Below are positions 19,823 to 31,171 of a DNA stretch of 64,000 bases, piece by piece. Under the pieces are notes generated by a model. That model was not told the DNA's origin. It saw only the letters and a list, made by a program, of their open reading frames with translations, and searched no databases. Origin of the DNA: Mesostigma viride (lineage: Eukaryota > Streptophyta > Mesostigmatophyceae > Mesostigmatales > Mesostigmataceae); assembly GCA_009746045.1 (NCBI GenBank), contig RPFO01000076.1, forward strand, positions 4,195,617 to 4,259,616, given 5' to 3'. Position numbers and translations under genes: made by a program. Each line of letters begins with the position of its first letter. Position 1 is the stretch's first letter.

Positions 19823-21546
19823 CCCACAAGCGGTGAGGATGAGAATGTTGCCTAATCCTGCTCTTGTAATGTCAAAAAGGATGCATGTGCAATGGTAGTC
19901 ATCACAGTTGTCAAACTTAACCCCTAAATGGGCAGAAATACTGCCGATGCATCGGCTGTAACTTCACAACTTTGCAAACCAGATGCCATCCAACCTACCC
20001 ATATCCAATGGCTGTCCTTGGGGGCCAAGCATGTCCATGAGTTGCTCTTCGGGTTGATACATCACAACCTTACATATATGCAGGGTAGGCCATGTATAAC
20101 TACCGTCAAAGTCAGGGCGGTCAAGACGCGCGTTTTCAGTTTTGGTAGAATGTGCATTTTGAATCATGTTATAAGAGCTAGGCACCTACCACTTCAGGGA
20201 TGATAAACAATTAAAGTTGCTGAGCAGTTTGAGCCATTGGGGTCATCACTTGGTTGGGTATACCAGCAGCTACACCCAGTACAGCCCGTAGGGGTACCGT
20301 TGGTAAAAAGCAACCAAGGGGGTAGGGCTTGGCATACTACCTACTAATAAGGCCACCAACCATGCCATACAATACATTTCCCTTCCACAATGATGGGGAA
20401 ACATAACTGCATCATCACACTGCCCTTACATGGCACCTATGTGCAGGTGCCACCTTGTCCCTGCACGTAGGTAACGTGGTACGGACACCCTACGCAAGGC
20501 ATGCATTCTAGGAGGCAGCCACCAGCAAACTAGTGATGTTAAGCCTATTTCAGCTTGCCCTAGCAAGGATAAACTAGGCCTACTGCTATAGCTTGCCAGG
20601 TGATGGCCTGCAGCACACCTGGTGGCACATGCTCACTGACCATGGGAAGCTTCTACTCACCGGTTACATGCTTGATGATGCCACAGAGACCAGCCAACTG
20701 CCTCACACTCATGCAATATGTGTGTGGGAAATGTATAACAAACATATATGGAGGTATTCAAACCCATACAGCCTCTAAAACTTATCACCATCACACTATG
20801 GCAGGTCAACTGACTGAGGGAGGCATCTAAGAATGGTGTTTTAGGAAGGGGCCAGGCCATGGTCAAGAAAGAACATGAATAATGAAAAAATAATGTGCTA
20901 CACAAGCTAGAACGTATACATAAACGTCATACGTCGACAAGGAAACGATAACTCAGCTTTACCTGGCATGGCTGGCGTTACCTTAGCCCAGGCGGTGGCC
21001 GCAAAATGGCGCATTGCGGCACACCAAAGTTGTCCAGCTGGTCGCTAGATTCGGCGATTTCTGGCCACCCTTGCAAGTTTACGACTACAAATCATCATAA
21101 AAAGTAAAAAGAAACCGATATATCCTTTAAAATACGCTGCTCGGATGCTTTCGTCAATTAGGACATGCCCGAAACGCGCTTTTTCTCTCATCGTCCACTT
21201 CGGCGTTTTCCCATGGGCGACTCCGCATGGCACGCAATGATTTCGCGCTTCGGGTGGCAGCAATGGTCCATCTCCTTCGGCATTGTCCGCCATGGCTGGC
21301 GACCGCGGGTCATCTTCCCCTTCCCCGCCGTCAGTGTTTTGGGTAATTGCCTGTAATTGCCTGATTGCCCGGGCACGGAGCTGGCGCCACGTCATCGACT
21401 TGGCGGGAACCACTCTACTTGCTGGTCCAGACAGTTGAGTTTCGTATAGACTGAACTTTTAACCTCCGGACCCAATTTTCAGCTAAAAATGACCGGTTTA
21501 AATCCCGTATAGACTAGGCCTAAACCTGCATTTGGATACCTGAGTT

Positions 21547-24500
21547 ATGGCTTCCTCAGGAACCGGTGGCGGGGACAGTATTGTATGTATCGGAGACACC
21601 CACGGAAACCTGGACAAGCTGCTCATCCTATGGAAGAAAATCGAGGATTCCATGGGGACGGCAGCCTTCGACACCGCGACCGTCATATTCCTGGGAGATT
21701 ATTGTGACCGGGGGTGCGATCCCAGAGGAATGCTTTCCTGGCTGGTTGCGCTGCCGGAGAAATATCCACGACAGGAGCATGTCTTCCTTGCAGGCAACCA
21801 TGATTTCGCGATGGCGGCGTTTATTGGAGCGTTGCCAGATCCTCCCTTTGGGTAAGACCCCTGGCCTTGCCGGCGTACATGCTGATTGCTCCGTGTGCGC
21901 AGAATGACCACAGATCTGGCTTGAAACAAGTCCCGGGACTACAGTTCAGCAACATAACCGCATGCTTTTGCGAGTGAAAAGGCAATTGCTTTGTATACCT
22001 CCGTTTACTGTCGTGCGCGCAGTAGCCATGCTAGGCTTCAGAAGGGCGACCAGTACGCGGACAAGGGGTCGCATTCTCTGGTTATAGTGTCGCTATCGCG
22101 TCTGCGGCCTGCCTTGCTTTGCGTCCAGCATGCAGGCAGAGTCGCCACCACCGGCGAGTAGGGGTGGTGCGGCCCTGCGTGGTGTTGGGTTCCCAAGGCT
22201 AAAGTTGGTGCTGAGTGCATGGTGGAAGTTTCAACGTGGCAGGGGCGCGTAGATCACGAGATAGGAATGAGACAACTAGCGCACACTGGACCCTGTGGCG
22301 AGGACCTGCACCACCACAGGCAGCTCATGCCTGCCTTTCCACTATCATTGCATCACCAGAATGTCCAGGTGGCCAATCTGCAGGCAGAGCAACCAGCGCA
22401 CACTTCCCCTTTCGCGGACCAAGGAAGTGCACCTTAGGAAGCCCGGTCCCCCCCCCCCCCCCCCCTCCAAACTAGCCGCATTTCTTGATAAAGCTTGTTG
22501 ATGGAAATTGAACCGGTGCAGGCAATTAGTGGCATTTTGGTGCCAAGCATGGATGTGACGGTGAAGAATGGATGTGACGGTGGCTAGCATGGATGGATGT
22601 GATGGTGGCATCCCCCTCAGTTCTTGCAAGGGCGACCTTGTAGCCCATCAGAGCTCATGCTGCACCGCTGGTCATAGCTCGCTGGGTCACTATAGCTTGC
22701 TGCATCAGTATCATAGCTTGTTTGTTCTCTTCTTGCAAGGGCGACCTTGTAGCGAATGGTAGCTCATGCTGCATCACTAATTATAGCTCGCTGGGTCACT
22801 ATAGCTTGCTGCATCAGTCATCATAACTTGTTCTCTTTTTGCAAGGGCGACCTTGTAGCCCATGGTAGCTCATGCTGCATCACTAATTATAGTTCACTGG
22901 TCACTATAGCTCGCTGGGTCACTATAGCTTGCTGCATCAGTCATCATGGCTGGCTTGTTCTCGTTGGCTACCTGCCTACCCCCTGTTTATTGATAAGCAC
23001 GTGATTAATAAGCATGTAAATCATGAGCCGGTTATAGGCAGCTCTGTGGGCGGTCATGCCCAGGCCAGGGTGCATGGCTTGGCTTATTTATAAGCCGAAC
23101 TTGACTTAGTTCATATTTACTTTTTTGTGGCATGTGGTCAGGCGCTTGCGGCTTTCGTAACATCGGTGTATGGCCACGTGTGGTTCTCTACCGGGTGCAT
23201 AATGGCTACACGCTGCTTCACTCACTCCTTGTGTGGAATGTGGTCGGCGTCGCGTGTGGCAGGTTCAAGTTCCGGGACACGTGGGAGGGGCAGTACGAGG
23301 GCATGGAGGAGCGGCCCGGGTGGTGGAGCGGTCCGCAGGAAGACGACATGCACCTGCAGGTGGGTGCTTGCCGGGGTGGCTGCTGCCAGTGCCGCTGCTG
23401 CGGCTGCTTTCCTAGCCAGGCGATGCTCCCCAAAAGTGCCTCAGGCGGCCAAACCCCCCAGCTTGGCGTGGCGCATGCCTGGGAGGGCCATCTGACACCC
23501 ACCTGTTCGGCTCAAGATTCGCTTACAACGCAATTTAAGAAAAACATTAGGGTAGAAAAGTACAAATGCCTGTGGGTACCGCAATGACCGCACGCCGTGG
23601 CGGCTGGCGCGTGCTGTGGTGGCTGCACTCAGAATGAGAAAAGTGTTTCGGTGAAGGCAGGTACAGTTTGGGGAAAGGAATGAATAGGAACTTCAATAAG
23701 CTAAATGGGGCCAAACCATGTTCAATGTGACAAGGGTGGGTGGGTGGGAGCAAAGAAAGAGGCCGACAAAACCAGCCTGAGCGGCTTTTAGTCGCAAAAC
23801 CTCGCTTATCCCTAGCTAACTGACATCATTAAACCCTTATGTTCAGTGATGCTAGTAAGACGCTAACCGTACAGACCGGGGGTAGAATATCCCGAATCCG
23901 CACGGCTAGTATTAAATAATGTGTAGGTTGTTCTTTTCAGGGGCACTGCACCTCACGCCCCGTTCTGCCCGGGTATAATCAACCCAAGCGCGGAACGCAC
24001 ATTTTATTTGATTCATTTTTCAACCATGCACTATACTGCATCTACTAATCACAAAAGCTCTAGCCAAAAAGCTACGAGAAAACACTACGACCTATAAGCC
24101 GCTCAATCAGCGGCCTCTTGTTCCCGCTTTCACGTATAGAAGAAACTCCGTTCAAGGAACCCTGATTCATGTCCCACGTAGCTCCCACAAAAACCAGCAT
24201 CTTCATTAAAACAATAAGTGGAAGCAGAAATGTGACACTATTGACATGCCCGGAGGCACGCCGTTCAAGGCCCTTCATGAAGTACGTTGCCCGATCACCC
24301 CCGCCCTGGCTTTCCCTTGAAGCCGCACTCCACCTTGCTCGTTGTCACAGGTGTCCGCCCTGCCGCAAAACGGGAGCCCCCCCACATCGGGAGGCGTGTG
24401 CCCGGCGGCTGTGGATGCATGGCCAGGCCCAAAAAGGCCCACCGCATTTGCACTGCGATTGCGCACGGCCAGCCTATCATGACAGGAGGGGTGACATACA

Positions 24501-26937
24501 GCCATGCTATTTGGGGGCCCAATACCGCCACCGCCAGGTCGAAATGTCCGGCCCCCATATTGAACTCAGGGTCCAATGCCAACCGCCGGAATGAAACTTG
24601 CTGGCCCCCAATATGCTAGCGCCCCCCTGGGGCGCCGCCACCGGTGCGCCGACAGCCGGCCCCCATATGCCCCCCCCCAACGCGCTGAAATTTTCGTGTT
24701 CAGTGACCAGATCACAATTTGATCCGGGCGCAAAATGATTGGCTGTACGGTACGAACAAAAAACGAAATTTTAGTATCGAAGTTCCGCAGCGCTTGCTGA
24801 ATTTGCCCCGGAAGCCCGGGGGGACTTTCCCCGCTGAAAGGTGTCTGCGGAAGCGAATTGTAGCCAACGCGGAAGCGTGTGAAGACAACGCAGCAGACGA
24901 GCACTTGCCACGTGGCAAATCCCCTTTGGCAGTAGGCTCGCCATATGGGGGCCATGACCACCCGCTGGCAGGCTATTTCAGCCGCAGCCCCTATATGAAT
25001 ATAGGGGCCGGACCCATGCAGCCACCGGCAGCCTTGGGGCCAGACCCTAGTACCCGTGAAATTTTGGCTGGACATGTCACCCCTCCTATCATGACCCCTC
25101 TCGGGGCCCCGGGTCGGTACCGCTATGGCCGTCTCCCCATAGACCCGGGGTGCTTCGAGAAAAAACGTGGACCTAGCCCAGGCCCCGCCAGCCCGGATGC
25201 CCGAGGCCACAGCCCCAGGCACCTGGCTGAACGAGAGTCCGTACAGCCAAGACCGCATTCCCCCCCGAGGTTTCTATGCGTGGGGAAAAAATTTCTAGCT
25301 TAGGCGCTTTCCCCATCGCCGTCCCCAGCCCCAACCACCCCCCCCCCTCGGCGGAGGGCAATTGCAAAGTTTGCTGGCCAGCAGCAATTTCCGAAGAAAA
25401 AGTCTCAGGCCGCGGACCGAGACACGGGGCGCCAGTGCCAGCCATCCGGCTCCAACCCGGGGTGCAAGCATCCCCAGGTACATACGGAGCACCAGCTCAC
25501 GCACTGGGCCGACCGAGCGACAAGTGAGCTCCTGTCACGGCACCCGGCCCACCAAAGACCCCAAGCTGGGGAAAAGGTGCGGACCGTAGGTAATGATTTT
25601 CTTTTCTTTTAGTTAACCGGGCGAGGAACTACGCCTGGCCGGTTAACAACTGGAAGTCTCACCACTGGCCAAGTGACCGGTGCAACCAGTGCTTTTGGGA
25701 TTTTGCTCCGCAGCCCCCATAGCTGCGGCTGCCGCCGCAACAACAACGAGCAAAGAAAGAGGCCGACAAAACCAGCCTGAGCGGCTTTTAGTCGCAAAAC
25801 CTCGCTTATCCCTAGCTAACTGACGTCATTAAACCCTTATGTTCAGTGATGCTAGTAAGACGCTAACCGTACAGACCGGGGGTAGAATATCCCGAATCCG
25901 CACGGCTAGTATTAAATAATGCGTAAGTTGTTCTTTTCAGGGGCACTGCACCTCACGCCCCGTTCCGCCCGGGTATAATCAACCCAAGCGCGGAACGCAC
26001 ATTTTATTTGATTCATTTTTCAACCATGCACTATACTGCATCTACTAATCACAAAAGCTCTAGCCAAAAAGCTACGAGAAAAGACTACGACCTATCAGCC
26101 GCTCAATCAGCGGCCTCTTGTTCCCGCATTCACATATAGAAGAAATTCCGTTCAAAGAACCCCGATTGTACTACTTTCAAGGTTAGACTGCATCATGTCC
26201 TAGTAGTCAGGCTTCTAGATTAACGGGGATAGTGCTCCGAGATGCAGTGGGCATCGGTCGTGGCCAAACTGGTTGCATCCCCCGTGTTGCCACCTGGCAC
26301 GTGGTGCACGACGGTCAACCTAGCAGCGTGTATACTGCAACCTATTGTATTATGGCCTTTGCTCACACGCACAAAGCACCGCCTGCCCGCCCCGTCTGTC
26401 CCGCGCCCCCAGGGTCGTCGCTGGGCGGGCATGATGCCCGGCAAGGAGGACTCCACATACGCGTCGGCCCCCACGTTCGCGTCGTACGGGGTCAAGCACG
26501 GCGACTTTGAGGGGCTAGTTGCCGCGGTGCCCGAGGCGCACCGGCGGTTCCTCAAGAACCTCGCCTGGGTGCACGAGCGCTCCCTGCCTGATGGGACCAG
26601 GCTCATCGCCGTGCATGCCGGCTTGGAAGACAATGGGGGCCAGTCGGTAGAAGAACAGTTGAGCATGTTGCGCCGGCGCGACGTGACACTGCGTCGAATC
26701 GAGGCCATCAGTGGCAGGGCCAACGTGTGGAGCGTACCCCGGGAACTGGTGGGCACGAACACGTTGATGGTTAGTGGCCACCACGGGTCGCTGTTCATGG
26801 ACGCCCAGCGGATCATCATGGATGAGAGCGCAGGGTTCCCTGGTCGGCCACTCGGCGCGGTCCTGCTGCCGTCCAGAATCGTGATCAAGGACATGGATGC
26901 ATGGTCGGATCCGTGGGGCATGGGAAGGGCTGAATAG
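21547..26937 (+). CDS. RLPH2: Rhizobiales-like PPP phosphatase (RLPH2 homologue), three exons
   Basis: Exons 21547-21851, 23263-23359 and 26413-26937 join in frame (phases 2 and 0) at TTTGG|gtaaga, gcag|GTTCAAG, CTGCAG|gtgggt and cccag|GGTCGT, giving 308 residues, about the length of Arabidopsis RLPH2. PPP metallophosphatase motifs are GDTHG (16-20), GDYCDRG (50-56), GNHDF (83-87), then AVHAGLE and SGHHG in exon 3. These bind two metals and the phosphate. Plant RLPH2 is a PPP-family enzyme reported to act on phosphotyrosine, unusual for that fold; the substrate here is unknown. No signal peptide or membrane segment is seen, so it is probably soluble. Introns are 1.4 and 3.05 kb, the second enlarged by a transposon. 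The promoter side is occupied by a Harbinger element ending 26 bp before the ATG. All catalytic motifs are intact. Confidence 0.93.
22624..22950 (+). repeat. Three-unit tandem repeat in RLPH2 intron 1
   Basis: Units of about 107 bp start with TTGCAAGGGCGACCTTGTAG at 22624, 22733 and 22839 and include GCTCGCTGGGTCACTATAGC. A run of about 20 C lies upstream at 22448-22467. Neither codes for protein. Confidence 0.85.
23748..24167. repeat. Left direct repeat of the intron-2 element
   Basis: 420 bp, roughly 97% identical to 25748-26167 by eye. It starts GAGCAAAGAAAGAGGCC and ends within a CCCTGATT stretch. Confidence 0.9.
25748..26167. repeat. Right direct repeat of the intron-2 element
   Basis: 420 bp, partner of 23748-24167. 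It lies 246 bp upstream of the RLPH2 exon 3 acceptor. Confidence 0.9.
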
Positions 26938-27864
26938 CATGTTGACAACGAATCATATTCTTAACATGTTTACAGTAGTTGTTTTCTAGTGGTACTATAG
27001 TGCTACGGTAATTTGGCTTCCTTGCCCGCGTTTGTAAATAATCAATGGGGCGCACTATTTTTCAATCATCAAGCTAAGCCTGCTTAAGTTGCGTGTATAA
27101 CCAGCTGAGTAGGCGCACATTTTTGTGCATGCATGCAGGAGGTGTCAATTGCATGCAGTTTGACAGCATACAGATCTGACATTTTAACCCTGAAGAAAAA
27201 GAGGCTTTCACTAAATAAGGCCTGCGACGGAGTACCTCACCGGGTACGCATGCACCTGTACACTATTCCTGGTCGCATGTGTTACACCGCGGTTCTCCGC
27301 TGCCGCCTCGGCCTCTACCTATCCAATGGCTTCCACGCCTAACCTGACTAGTCAATCCGGTAGATGAACCACGTTGCGTTGCGAAAGACCCATGAGCCGA
27401 CGAAGATCTCAATGCATGAGTCTTGACTACAATGGATCCAGGGGCTAGACAGTTTGTCTTATAATCTGTAGCCAAGGGCTCTTGTTTAATACACTCCAGA
27501 CGTGCTAGCTTTTGTTTGAGCTTGATGCATCAGGTACCAATCACTTACCATTTAAATCTCAAGCTGATTTTGATAATAAAAAATGTTTTGTTAAAGTTTT
27601 GTTGCCCTTAGGGTAACTATTATGTGACTGCCCCACGCCCCCATCCCCCATCCTCCAGTAAATTACTTGAGGCATGAGGGTAGTTCCGCCTTACAGGGAG
27701 GCCCTAGCTGGGCCCCGCCTAACTGCTATGGGCTGACGCGCCGCCAACGGCGGCGTGTCAGCCGTCCGACGCGCCGCCAACGGCGGCGCGTCAGCCGACT
27801 GACGCGTGCCAAAAACCCTTACTAAACACACTGAAGCCGCGTAATCGAACTAACCTAACTCTAA
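26938..27864. other. Intergenic stretch downstream of RLPH2
   Basis: No gene is seen. Around 27290-27475 the minus strand weakly resembles the G1/G3 LTR (AGATCTCAATGCAT preceded by a CGAAAGAC-like stretch and a CCTCxGCCTCTAC block), probably a very old LTR relic. At 27731-27796 two adjacent hairpins have arms of the form GACGCGCCGCC-AAC-GGCGGCGCGTC. Confidence 0.45.
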
Positions 27865-27868
27865 TTAA

Positions 27869-30155
27869 GGGGACGGGACACCCCCGAATTTTTTGGCGCC
27901 AAAAAATTCGCGCCGGAGCCGAAGGTCACAAATTTCACGTGCACGGTGCGCGCACCCCTTGCGGAAGTGGCCATGGCGACTGCGTTCAGGCGAAACTACC
28001 ACACTAGGGCAGGCGAAATGCAAAAATTTTACTCGAATCTAGAAGGAGATGAGTTTATGATGTTAGTTTTTGGCGGAAATCAGCTGGTTTACAATTTCGC
28101 TGTTGTTTTTTTATGCCATCGGCATGGGGGGTAATCTGAATTTTTTGGTCGCGCGGAATGAAATAGAATTCATGATAGCGGCTGTAAAATAGCGGTTTTG
28201 GGGGCTGTTCTGACCTTGAAGCAGGCATTAATATCGGTTGCATCGAATTCTAAACCGAGCTGGTGCTTTTTGCCAGATTTTCGGCCATTATCGGTAAGTA
28301 ATTGTTCAGACCTGCGCAGTGCGTGTCTGACCTGTCCATGGAAGAACGGCTGTTGTTGCGCGCCTGGGCGAGGGATTTACGGGGGCAAGGTACAGATTTG
28401 TCGCGAACGTTATCTGCTATCGGTGCTTTCTTCTATGAGCTCATCGTTCGAGGTTTTTTGCGTTCTTTTTGGGCAGTTTCCGCCAGCTAGCTTGCCGTCG
28501 CTTGCCGTTGTGTTGTCGAATACCTGGCAGCTTTAGATTGTTTTCGTTGATGTCGTGATCAGGGCCGCTTCAGTCGCAGCCTATAGCTCTTCGGGAAGGT
28601 ATAAGGCATTTCATAAAACGTGTTCTGGCAAGGATGTTGTGCGTATGGACGCTTCTTGTTGTTTGAGAGTGACGCACCCTCTCCTCACAGGCCGCAGCGG
28701 CATCACAGCGCTCATGCGGTGAAGGGCCGCCAATGGTTTCTTTGCATTTTATCGTGCAGGGATGGAAGTGTTATAGTGATGATGATGTTGGAGATATTGC
28801 ATTTGTGTGACTGCATGTAGATAGCTGGCACCAATGGTTGTTTGAGCTTTCCTTTGTTATGATGATGTGACAAGACTACAATGTGCTGAGCCAACCATGG
28901 TTGACATGCATGACTGCATGCAAGCTATATATACCATGTTCTTACTTGGTTCCTTGCCCTCCATAGTCCCAGTTTGTCATCCATGCCGGGGAGGACAGTT
29001 TAGGAGGTGTTGTTGTGTTGATTAGCTTGGTTGGCATCAACCTTACACTCTAACCTGGGAGAAACATAGGAAATGCCGCTTAGGCATGTTAGGGCTACCA
29101 TCGTCAAGGCTATGCACATATTTACAAGGCTGGCCATGCTGGAGGGATGATGAAGACATATGAGGTGCGTGGCCACCCCTTTGTACTTTGTAAACATACT
29201 CTGCATGGTTTTGGTGCATGTTGGATGGCATATTAAGTGGCACTGTGGGGTTACTAACTTACTGAGTGGTCCTTAGCGCCTTGTCATGTGGTCATATAGG
29301 AAACCCATCAACTTGAGCAGTTCTTGTCGCAATGACCCCCCACATTGAGCATGCGTTGCCGTCAGCGTGCAAGAGTTGATTATGTGTGCTTTGGTCAGTT
29401 TGCAGATGTCTTTGATGAAGAAGGAGGTGCTAGTGTGGCTAAATGGTTACTCTAATTTCCTTGTAGCGTCTACATGGGTGGCCGTCTTGGAATGGTTGTA
29501 ACTTGGGCAGTTCTTGTCAGAATGGCGTCAAACCTTGAACATAGGAGGTACCATATGTGCAGAGAATGGTAGTATGTGGTTTGGCCAGTTTTCATGAGGC
29601 TTAGATGTATAAAGGGGTGTTAGTGTGGTTAAATACTAGCTAAAGCCTCCCTTAGCTTCGTCACAGGTGGCAATCTAGGAATATCCATCAAATAGGGCTG
29701 CGCTTGTCAGAATGACCTGAAAATTTGGGGCTGCATGTCCCCCAACCTCTAGTATTTGGGAATATATGATTTGGCCCTATTCCATGTGTTTATGATTTGA
29801 TAATTTTTTTTTTCATTAAAAAAGTACCCTTTTTGCGGGAAAATCCATCAATGTGTGTAAACATGATTATTTTGTGCTCAAAATTAGGTAGCATTTCTCA
29901 AAAGTCAGGGAACTATATGGGAATATATGATTTGGTCCCAATATGTTTGCCCACTGCCCTAGGAAAAATGTGACTAGAATAGCGTCTTTTTCTATTTTTA
30001 GCGCGTTACCGGTGCCCTGTGGGGGCTAGTACCCCCCCCAAGTGGCTGGAAATTTTTTTTTTTATCATATTAATGGTCCCCAATCATCATTGGATTTTTA
30101 GCACATGCATAGGTATGGTTTCCAGAAAAGTGCCCTTTAGGGGTGTCCCCTCCCC
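27869..30155. mobile_element. TTAA-flanked TIR transposon without transposase
   Basis: The ends GGGGACGGGACACCCC (27869) and GGGGTGTCCCCTCCCC (ending 30155) are inverted repeats matching at 15 of 16 positions. Both are flanked directly by TTAA (27865-27868 and 30156-30159). TTAA duplication is the hallmark of piggyBac-type elements. The 2.29-kb interior has no convincing ORF, so it is non-autonomous. A 26-bp perfect palindrome centred on GGCGCC lies just inside the left TIR (27885-27910). Confidence 0.7.
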
Positions 30156-30185
30156 TTAAGCTATCTAGTCTAGAAATTCCTAACT

Positions 30186-30310
30186 ACACTACTCATCAAA
30201 ACGCCCCTTCCTCTTGGGGGGGGGTGGCTTGCCCACAGGGGCTGGCGTGTGAGCCTTGACAATCTTCTGCCACCGCTTCTTGTTCTGCATGGCAGTCCAA
30301 AGAAGGTAGA
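30186..30310 (-). pseudogene. Possible 3' coding end of a LINE or host gene
   Basis: The minus strand reads LLWTAMQNKKRWQKIVK, then a Pro/Lys tail ending KRKGRFDE and a stop. The A-M-x-x-(K/R)-x-R-W-x-x-I-V pattern resembles the C-terminus of some LINE reverse transcriptases. It is short and unsupported by neighbours, so a last exon of a host gene is also possible. Confidence 0.3.
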
Positions 30311-30318
30311 GGGAGTGG

Positions 30319-30775
30319 ATTAATTAATTAATTAATTAGTAACATAACTCCGTTGGGAGTATATGTAGCACATATCCCAGAGAAGGGCATATGGCTTTAA
30401 ATACTTCTGGGCTACTTCCTGCAAGGGTGGAATGTAAACAACACTTGCTCTAGGTGCACCAAGGGCACCTGCACCACCATGCTGTCTCGGAGCTCAACCC
30501 AACTAAGGGGGGCCCGGCATGGGGGGGGGAGATCATCATGGCTATACAAGAGCTAGGGCATGGCTTCTCAACAGAGAGCGTCACTCTGCTGCATAGGCAT
30601 AGCATGGCTAAATTCTTAATGCAACATCCATGGGGGTCCCATTATATAGGCATGGCTTGTCTAAATTCTGAAGGCATCATCCATGGGGGCCATTATGGGC
30701 GCACATGCGCGTGGGCCACATGCTAGGCTAAGCCTGACTAATCTACACTACTGGTATATATTCCCTAGTCTGAGG
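30319..30775 (-). mobile_element. SINE-like retroposon, copy 1
   Basis: It is homologous along its length to 47856-48305, starting in both from TAACATAACTCCGTTGGGAG and ending near CCCTAG. On the minus strand the 3' tail is a tetranucleotide run, (ATTA)n. No ORF and no clear A/B boxes are visible. A clear TSD was not found for this copy. Confidence 0.6.
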
Positions 30776-30809
30776 TGGCAGGAGGTGCCGGCCAGGGCTT
30801 GTGGTCAGA

Positions 30810-31171
30810 TGACCGCCCCCCTCCAGTATACCGGCTTCCCCCCTGCGCTCTGCCGGAGCTGAAGGTAGGTCGGCCATAGCTCGCGTCGCCGCTGTTGCTG
30901 GGCCAGGGTCAAGTCGTCCTCCAGCGTGAAGCGAGTCCCCGAGAGCTTCTTGCGGCATTTAAGGAACGACAGCTTGTCCGCGCTTGTGGTCAACGTGAAT
31001 GACCGCCCCCCTCCAGTATACCGGCTTCCCCCCTGCGCTCTGCAGGAGCTGAAGGTAGGTCGGCCATAGCTCGTGTCGCCGCTGTTGCTGGGCCAGGGTC
31101 AAGTCGTCGTCCAGCGTGAAGCGAGTCCCCGAGAGCTTCTTGCGGCATTTAAGGAACGACAGCTTGTCCGC
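30810..31171 (-). repeat. Tandemly duplicated LINE ORF1-like fragment
   Basis: The segment 30810-30981 recurs at 31000-31171 (190-bp period, very few differences). On the minus strand each copy encodes KLSFLKCRKKLSGTRFTLED followed by LTLAQQQRRRELWPTYLQLR. This resembles the C-terminal domain of L1-type ORF1 proteins (A-x-K-L-K-G-T...D-L-T...R-x-x-L). It is a fragment with no start or stop context. Confidence 0.5.

Larger units (their letters stand above)
16737..21520 (+). mobile_element. PIF/Harbinger DNA transposon
   Basis: Terminal inverted repeats GGGCCAGTCTATACGGGA (16737 onwards) and TCCCGTATAGACTAGGCC (ending 21520) match over the AGTCTATACGGGATTTAA core. They are flanked by TAA at 16734-16736 and 21521-21523, the 3-bp TWA-type target of this superfamily. 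A DDE transposase lies inside. The transposase is frame-broken and a minisatellite follows it, so this copy is probably dead. The stretch 19823-21044 holds no gene that I can support. Confidence 0.85.
23748..26167. mobile_element. 2.4-kb LTR-like element in RLPH2 intron 2
   Basis: Direct repeats 23748-24167 and 25748-26167 (420 bp, offset exactly 2000 bp, about a dozen differences seen) bound a GC-rich 1.58-kb interior without retrotransposon genes. This is the shape of a non-autonomous LTR element. The ends are GAGCAAAG...GATT rather than TG...CA, no target duplication is visible and no primer-binding site is clear, so a segmental duplication is an alternative. The ORFs in the GC-rich interior on both strands look fortuitous. 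Confidence 0.6.

Noticed and set aside
19198-19855. Overlapping ORFs repeating MCHVWHGVW in several frames
   Set aside because: They are created by the 64-67-bp minisatellite, whose unit length shifts the frame each time; no protein is implied.
24566-25303. Long ORFs on both strands in the RLPH2 intron 2 element
   Set aside because: High GC content suppresses stops; no domain, no partner copy and both strands are equally open.
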